From assembly GCA_963922205.1 (NCBI GenBank), contig CAWUHX010000010.1:2356001-2420000 (forward strand): a stretch of DNA of 64,000 nucleotides, read 5' to 3'. The DNA is from Romanomermis culicivorax (Eukaryota > Nematoda > Enoplea > Mermithida > Mermithidae). Made by a program: the position numbers and the translations under genes. The notes under the pieces were generated by a model, which had not been told where the DNA came from, did not search any database, and saw nothing but the letters and a program-made list of their open reading frames with translations. Positions 58,019 to 64,000 of the stretch are shown piece after piece. The number at the start of each line of letters is the position of its first letter. Position 1 is the stretch's first letter.

Positions 58019-59156
58019 CATACCTGTAAGATGTCCAACCAGTTGGGTGGTGGGGGGGGGGGGTAAACAAGTATTTATTTTTTTCGAAAATTTTTTCCCC
58101 ATTCAAGGAAAACCCCCAATATTTTTTCCTCATGAGGAAAAATCAATTTTTTTAGTTTCTTTGCTTGAAAATCGTTCAAAATCATTTCTGATGTGTTTTT
58201 CGAATGTTTCTCATTAACTTACATCTTATTCCACCAAAAAGCGTCATTTTTTTCAAAAAATTCCGAGCTATATGACCTGCTTATAAATTAGTTTTCAAGT
58301 GAGTTTACAAGAGCCAAGCAGGAGAATAATTCATTTGTTTTGTTTGCAGACTATACATTTGACTTCAGACAACCCCAGGATATGAGGGGGTATTACTCCT
58401 GCCGAAAGTTCTATTAATTGATCACTGTGTGCATAATTTTGAGACAAATGTTCAGTGGACAGTTAGTTACACTATCTCCGCGAATTTTCTACTTTACCCC
58501 TACCTGAAAAATCTGACCTTGGAGACTCTTGTTTGACTTCATTATTGATAACTTTTCTAGCCAAGTGAATTCAAAATGCCAATGAATTCGAAACGACCGT
58601 TTTTTTTGTTGTGTTGCAGGGTCTTTTTGTGAATCATCTAGCAGCATTTCTTCATCATCACTGTGATTGATTGTTAACTGTTTAGCATCTGAATTAATTG
58701 CATAGTTCTGTAGAGCACAAGCTTCTACATCAACAACTAATTCGGGAAATTCACTGCCATCATGAATTTTGGGTTCGGATTGAGCAGATGTTCCAACTTC
58801 CATTTTGTCATCAAAATTGCCAGAATGAAAATAAAGCAATAAGAGATTTTCAGGAAAAATAATCATGGCCGACAATCTGACGTAAAAATATGAATTTGAC
58901 CATCAAGAGATGTTTCCCAAAAGCCATGCCTAAGCTCAAAAAAAATTTCCTCAATTTCAAAAAAAAATCCTTAAAAATGGCTGATTGCGAAAAAAAACCG
59001 AGGGGAAACCCGAATTTTTTTTGTGGAGGGAGGGTTGAAAAAGCCGAAAATTTTCCCAAAAAAGCACTTTTACTAAGTTTGGGGGGAAGGGGTTGGATTG
59101 GGTATAGGGTTAACAAAGTTGTGAGGTCACCCCCAACCCCCTAAATTACAGGTATG
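58019..59156. mobile_element. Long CATACCTG-family element (1138 bp)
   Basis: Ends CATACCTGTAAGATGTCC and TTACAGGTATG, exact duplication CTTGGATA (58011-58018 and 59157-59164). Only about 80 bp on the left and 170 bp on the right resemble the short MITEs. The middle holds a 166-bp hAT element (58366-58531) and an acidic open frame on the minus strand (58540-58875) with no known domain. Confidence 0.88.
58366..58531 (-). mobile_element. 166-bp deletion derivative of the CAGAGGTCCCC hAT family
   Basis: Ends CAGACAACCCC and TTGGAGACTCTTG correspond to the termini of copy 3, and TTTACCCCTACCTG matches its subterminal text. The duplication TTTGACTT is exact (58358-58365 and 58532-58539). Confidence 0.85.
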
Positions 59157-59470
59157 CTTGGATAGTCTGCTGGAAAATTTGTTCGTTAGACCAGACTTCA
59201 AACTCGAACATTTCCAAATTTTCCTCAATTTTGATAAAATAACAGATCTCGAGCTCCGTTACCAGATCTCGGAGCTCCGTTACATCTATGGCTTTAACTC
59301 TAGGAAATTATCAAGAAAAATTGGAGTCCGCCAGTCTGCATTCTCTTGAATTCAGGAGAACTATAACTGATTTATGCTATGTTTATTCTATAATCTGTAA
59401 TAGCATTTTGGACTCAAAAAATTTTTTTGTATACAGTAATTTTAATTATCGTATTAACAACCCATATAAA

Positions 59471-59666
59471 CATACGTGTAAGAGGTCCGACCAGTTGGGC
59501 GGGGGGCGTAAATCCGAAACTTTGGGGTAGGGGCTCGAAAAAAGTCGAAATTTTTCCCAAAAAAGCAAAAACATACACTTTTTGCCAATTTTTTCTAATT
59601 TTTTCCAAACTGAGGGGAGGGGTTGTGTGTATGGTTGGCCCCCCAACCCCCCCAATTACAGGTATG
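59471..59666. mobile_element. CATACCTG-family MITE (196 bp)
   Basis: Ends CATACGTGTAAGAGGTCCGA and TTACAGGTATG with an exact duplication CATATAAA (59463-59470 and 59667-59674). G-rich interior similar to the copies at 27116 and 47604. Confidence 0.93.
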
Positions 59667-60101
59667 CATATAAATTGTATAAGACAAAATTTCGTACACG
59701 ATTACTCGAAAGATTTTTGTAATACGTGGAATATGTTACCTAGTCATGTTACATCCGCTCTTAATGTTCATGTATTTAAGGAACGATGTATAGCGTTTTT
59801 GAGCTTATATCCGCACGATACTAATCGCCTCTAAGCTCGTGATAATATTTTTCCTTTATTCTTTCCTGAATTTATTTTTTTCTAATGACGAATAAATTTA
59901 TTATTATGTTGATAGTTAAATGCTATAAGCATTAGATAAAATGACATCTTCAAACCGCGCACTGGAATAATATAGAACAGTTATTAAATAATTAAAACCC
60001 GGCGCGAAGCGCCGACAAATTTTCATTATTTTCCATTTTATAACGCATAAAAATGCATCTCCGGGCAGAAGACACATCTAATCATAACGGTCGATGGCTC
60101 C

Positions 60102-60175
60102 AGGTTGCACTGTGCAACTTGACACAAAAAATTTGGTTGCACAGCCCGAAATTTGGTTGCTGTGTGCGAAAAAAC
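60102..60175. repeat. End of a word-type element (word GGTTGCACA)
   Basis: The palindrome GTTGCACTGTGCAAC is followed by an A/T tract, GGTTGCACAG, AAATTTGGTTGC and a short A-tract. The plan matches the other word-type ends. A partner end was not found. Confidence 0.45.
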
Positions 60176-60209
60176 CCCGCGTCGCAGCAGAAACAAAGGT
60201 TAGTAGCAG

Positions 60210-60708
60210 CATTTTTTTTGTGCACGGACATTTGTGCCAATTGGCACAAGAGGCCAAAAAAATTTGTGCCAATGGCACAAAAATTTTTTTTTACTAGAAA
60301 CATACTGAAAACTGCGGAAAAGTTTCAGGCCAAAAGTTTGATAAAAAGGTAAAATTTAACGCATTAATTTTTTGTAAAAGTCGTGCCCAACCTATTTTTC
60401 ATTTCAGCCAACCATGTCATTGAGATAAGAAAAAATTGTGCAACAAAAAGTAAGAATTCCCATTTTCAATCCGAATCTGACTGAATTAGCAGAGAATATT
60501 GAGAATTTCTTTTCACTCATCAGTCATGATATACGAATGAATAGGAAATATTATATTCATTGGAAAAATTTTTGCATTTTCAGCCCCTAAAACGTCTAAA
60601 AATCAAGAAAATTTAATATTTGAGCAGCCAAAATTTTTGTGCCAATTGGCACAAACGCTCAAAATTTTTTGTGCCAAAAACCATGTTTTGGCACAGAAAA
60701 AACACTAT
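60210..60708. mobile_element. Word-type element G (word TTGTGCCAA)
   Basis: The left end CATTTTTTTTGTGC and the right end, in reverse ATAGTGTTTTTTCTGTGCC, carry the perfect 18-bp palindrome TTGTGCCAATTGGCACAA (60232-60249 and 60637-60654). Further GTGCCAA/TTGGCAC words lie between AAAATTTT tracts. Flanking 8-mers are only partly alike, so the borders are approximate. Confidence 0.65.
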
Positions 60709-60962
60709 AGAAGTGCTTTTAAAAATTGATCAGATTTTTCATAAAATACAGTAAATCGCGTCGACTGACGTTCAGTTCCCTCTAAGTTTGACATAAATCT
60801 GGTCTCGCTTTTTATTTTGGAAACAAGACAAAAGTAGGCGCGTACCGTTTGTTAGCGCAACATTACAGAATCGTGTTACCACGCTTTCAATTTTTATTTG
60901 AAATGAATGAACATTATTGAATATAGGCGACGATAAAACGTTAGTAATAAATAAATACTTCT

Positions 60963-60968
60963 TTTATT
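60963..60968 (-). terminator. Poly(A) signal AATAAA after the phosphatase gene
   Basis: AATAAA on the minus strand 17 bases past the phosphatase stop codon. Confidence 0.5.
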
Positions 60969-60984
60969 TTGATATGAACGCAAT

Positions 60985-63711
60985 TTAGTTCATTAGAAAG
61001 ACTTTTTTCTTGAGCGTCGGCGAAGAACGTTTAACTTTTGTTGAGGAAGACCCCGTCAAAGCCGAAGATTTTGACTTTTGGGCCCAAGCCTGAAAGGCTT
61101 TTCTATCTTCTGGGCTTGCTGCTATTGGGACGTCTTAAAATCGGAAGCAGAATATTGTATAACTAAAAGATAAATATAAAAAAATAAACTGGAATAAAAT
61201 AAGTTCGAAACTTAAAAGAAAAATCATTTGAAAACTCACGGGAACTTTGTAGACTGGCATCCAAAGCGACGAGATTCCCAACGATCAATGGAATTTGAAT
61301 ATAACCGTATCGAGCCCACAGAAAAGCGCCGTACCTCATCGACCTGATGTATTTCAAAACGCCGACTAAATTAACGGCGCGTCGTTCGATATAAATTTGT
61401 CGACACATGTACAAAGCCACCATGGCCACCGACCTTTGGACGCCAGCACTGCAGTGGAATAAGACGGCCGGCGATGACGACGACATTCTCTGCGAATTTT
61501 TTATATTTGCACAATGGCGATATAAATTCGAAACGTCGTCGATTTTTGGAATGTCGTGGTCGGGCCAGTCTAAAATATGCGTTATAACGGCCTAGAAGAT
61601 GAAAAAAATATTAAACCTGAAACTTTAATGAACTAATCTTGAACCATCATATTCAAAAGCAATTTCAGGCTGACGTCTGCGCGGGACAGGCTTTTTAACG
61701 CCTGTTACACTGTAGAAAAATTACTAAATATTTCTACACAACAAATTCTTTCCGGTCCAAATTATAATAATTTTAGAAAATCGCAGCAATTAGTATTACA
61801 ATATTTACTAATTTTCATATTCTGAGGAAGAATTATTCTCTAATTTGATTATTTTAAAGCAGGTACACTGATGTTATAACTCACCCAAAATAAATATTAA
61901 TCAGAGGAAAAATTTGACCATCAGGAATTTGTGTACAGAACGGCGCTCTTTGAACAACTGAATGTCTAGATTTTGGTGCAACCTAAAATTTTTTAGGAAT
62001 GCATTTCTAGAGAGCCTCCTCTAGAATGGTTTAGAGGTCTAGAAGTATATGCAAACGAAATTCACCTCTGAATTTCCGAACCTAGCTTCAAAGGCGTATT
62101 GTTTCTTGAGGCACTCCTGAACCTTTCTATTAACCCTTCTTTGCATGGAGTCAAAAAGTAGTAATTTTTTCGTCGAAAACTTGCGATATTTCGATTAATT
62201 TTTGATATATTCAAAAGCGGTAGTTTTTATTGAATTCAGCTGTAGAAGACGAATCGAATGATGTATATAACTCTATGAGTCGAAGAAAAAAATTTCCCAT
62301 GTTATAACGTGGGCGCCGAGGGCGCCGGTCGGGTACCCTCGACCTACCTAAGGTTTGGCGCATAGGTATAACTTTACTTCGCGTAAAAACCCAATAAACT
62401 TACAACCAATATATAAAGCAATAATAATCATCGTTCTCCGCATCGATATCGCCGATTCGTGGACGTGGGGAGTCGAAAATCCGCCGAAAATTGCCCGAAA
62501 AATCGAAAAAATTGAAAATTTTCCTAAAAAATTAGCCAATTCAGACTTTTTAGGGGTCTAACATCACTAAATCTAACCTCGGCGATCCGAATTAGCCCAT
62601 AAGAACACGCGGAATTCTAATATTCTAATCGAATTCGCGATTTAAATCTGAAAAAATGAATAAATGTGTATCCGCGAAATGATGTTACAAAAAAAACGGG
62701 GTTCGAGCCGGAAAAACGCGCTGAGAAAAACAATTCTAAAAAATTGCAATTTCGGCGAAATTCGGCGAAACGACAGCGCAAACTGCTGAAAATTGCATGA
62801 AGAATGCGTTCCTGTCATCAGAAAACAAAATTAGGCCCGCGCCGCGGCGTCTCTGTCGGAAAAATCGAAATCAGCGCGGAGGGGGGGGGCTCGGACCGGA
62901 ATTTCGCGAAAAAAACCGCATCAGCGTCAAAGATTCGATGTTCTACAGTAACTTTCGAACACGGTGAATCCAATGGAACAAACCGCATAACTTTATCATC
63001 AATACTCGCTTTTTGACACGGTTTTCAAAATTCCGCGAAATGAGTGCATGCAAAGAAGGGTTAAGTCAAAGGTTCAGATATATTTGGTTGAATCGGGCCC
63101 CGACCGAGTTGTGCATCTATAGTCTGTTTCTTGTAAAATGCTCTTAAGTTAAATAAGTACCGTCCTTAAAGCCGTTTACACAAATTTCTAAAATTTAAAG
63201 TCCGTGCGACATATGATTTAGCAGGGAATGGTAAAAATATGAAATAAGTACCGTTAATATTTACAATTATTACGAAAAACAGCTGCTATTGAATTTCAGT
63301 TTGTAGCAATTGAATAAAAAAGTTTACTGGCCGACTGACCATCATTCAGTACATGAGCTAGAATACCTATCTCTTGGATATGTGGCGAGAAAAAGTCAAG
63401 GTTCACCACTACAATCAGGCAAAAAATGTGGATTGTATTCTATTGGTCAGTTTCAATTTTTAGGGCCGAATAAATGATAGTAATTTTGGTGAACTAATTG
63501 TGAAAAAGTAACTCTGACGCTTAACGTGTTTCGTAAGTAGATATTGGATGACCATTACATACTTTTCCAGTATCGGTTGACTTATCGGCCCTCGTCAATT
63601 TGGCCTCAACATCGTAGACTAGAAATTTTCCGGCCGCTTTGTTATCTTGAACTCTATTTGTTTTCACCTCAACTTTATAATTGTCGATTTTCGAATCTTC
63701 GTAAACGACTG
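60985..63711 (-). CDS. Protein tyrosine phosphatase, nematode-like (5' part outside window)
   Basis: Three 3' exons are seen: 63563-63711, 61240-61591 and 60985-61133; phases join and end at TAA. The first encodes a beta-strand-rich segment (FLVYDVEAKLTR). The second carries the WPD loop (ITHILDWPDHDIP) and the catalytic P-loop FHCSAGVQRS, with the Cys and Arg of the C-X5-R signature. The following IRSMRYGAFLWARYGYIQIP sits where other PTPs have the Q-loop but lacks its glutamines. The last exon adds a basic, Ser/Lys-rich tail (PIAASPEDRKAFQAWAQK...KKKVFLMN). It would dephosphorylate phosphotyrosine if active. The joining of the 63.6-kb exon rests on phase and on position in the fold, so it is less sure than the rest. 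Confidence 0.8.
61592..63562. other. Intron of the phosphatase gene
   Basis: Nearly 2 kb with no recognised exon. A GC-rich inverted segment GGGCGCCGAGGGCGCC lies near 62312. 62450-62930 is locally richer in CG dinucleotides than its surroundings. No target duplications were found. Confidence 0.5.
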
Positions 63712-64000
63712 CTGAAGCGAAAACAATTTTTGTAATATAAAAAGTAGTGTCCAAAAAATGAAATCGCTTGGTCAGTACAAGTCAAAAAGGCACGTTTTTC
63801 ATTCCTAATCGACAAGCTGATCAGTATATTACATTCGTTGCTATGCGAGACCTATGAACGATGAAATCGTTCATTCTTCAGGACTTTCGACTGGAACCAG
63901 CGAATCGATAAAAATTCATGGCGACAAATCAGTCATAACTAATTATGCAGTATGTGTTGATTCTCCTGAAGCCCAATTCAGAAGCAAAAAAAATCCTAGG

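Overview
The window is nuclear DNA of an intron-rich, AT-rich metazoan. Coding exons were assembled by hand by joining GT-AG introns so that reading phase is kept and the protein stays collinear with known families. A nematode, or another animal that uses spliced-leader trans-splicing, is the best guess. The guess rests on four same-strand genes in a row, each with a 3' splice site 9 to 23 bases before its ATG, and on a nematode-like tyrosine phosphatase. The species cannot be named from sequence alone.

Layout. Positions 1279-11047 (+) hold the 3' four fifths of the largest RNA polymerase II subunit, ending in a heptad-repeat CTD. Positions 11048-15288 are intergenic. Positions 15289-48676 (-) hold four complete tandem genes, in transcription order: UGGT (ER glycoprotein folding sensor, 35 exons, 1554 residues), MRPL23 (mitoribosome, 165 residues), LACTB2 (mitochondrial metallo-beta-lactamase-fold endoribonuclease, 292 residues) and TSEN2 (tRNA-splicing endonuclease catalytic subunit, 276 residues). 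They are 482 to 762 bp apart and may form one polycistronic unit. Positions 48677-60984 are a nested transposon graveyard. Positions 60985-63711 (-) are the 3' half of a protein tyrosine phosphatase gene whose 5' end lies outside the window.

Mobile DNA. Introns and intergenic DNA are packed with non-autonomous elements flanked by 8-bp target-site duplications (TSDs), which points to the hAT superfamily. They include three 0.88 to 1.2 kb copies carrying a fossil of the hAT C-terminal domain, a MITE family ending in CATACCTG, and a group of elements that share one plan: a CAG/CAC terminus, a T-tract, then a short palindromic 'word' repeated between A/T tracts. The word differs from element to element. 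That group and the candidate operon are the most interesting items here.
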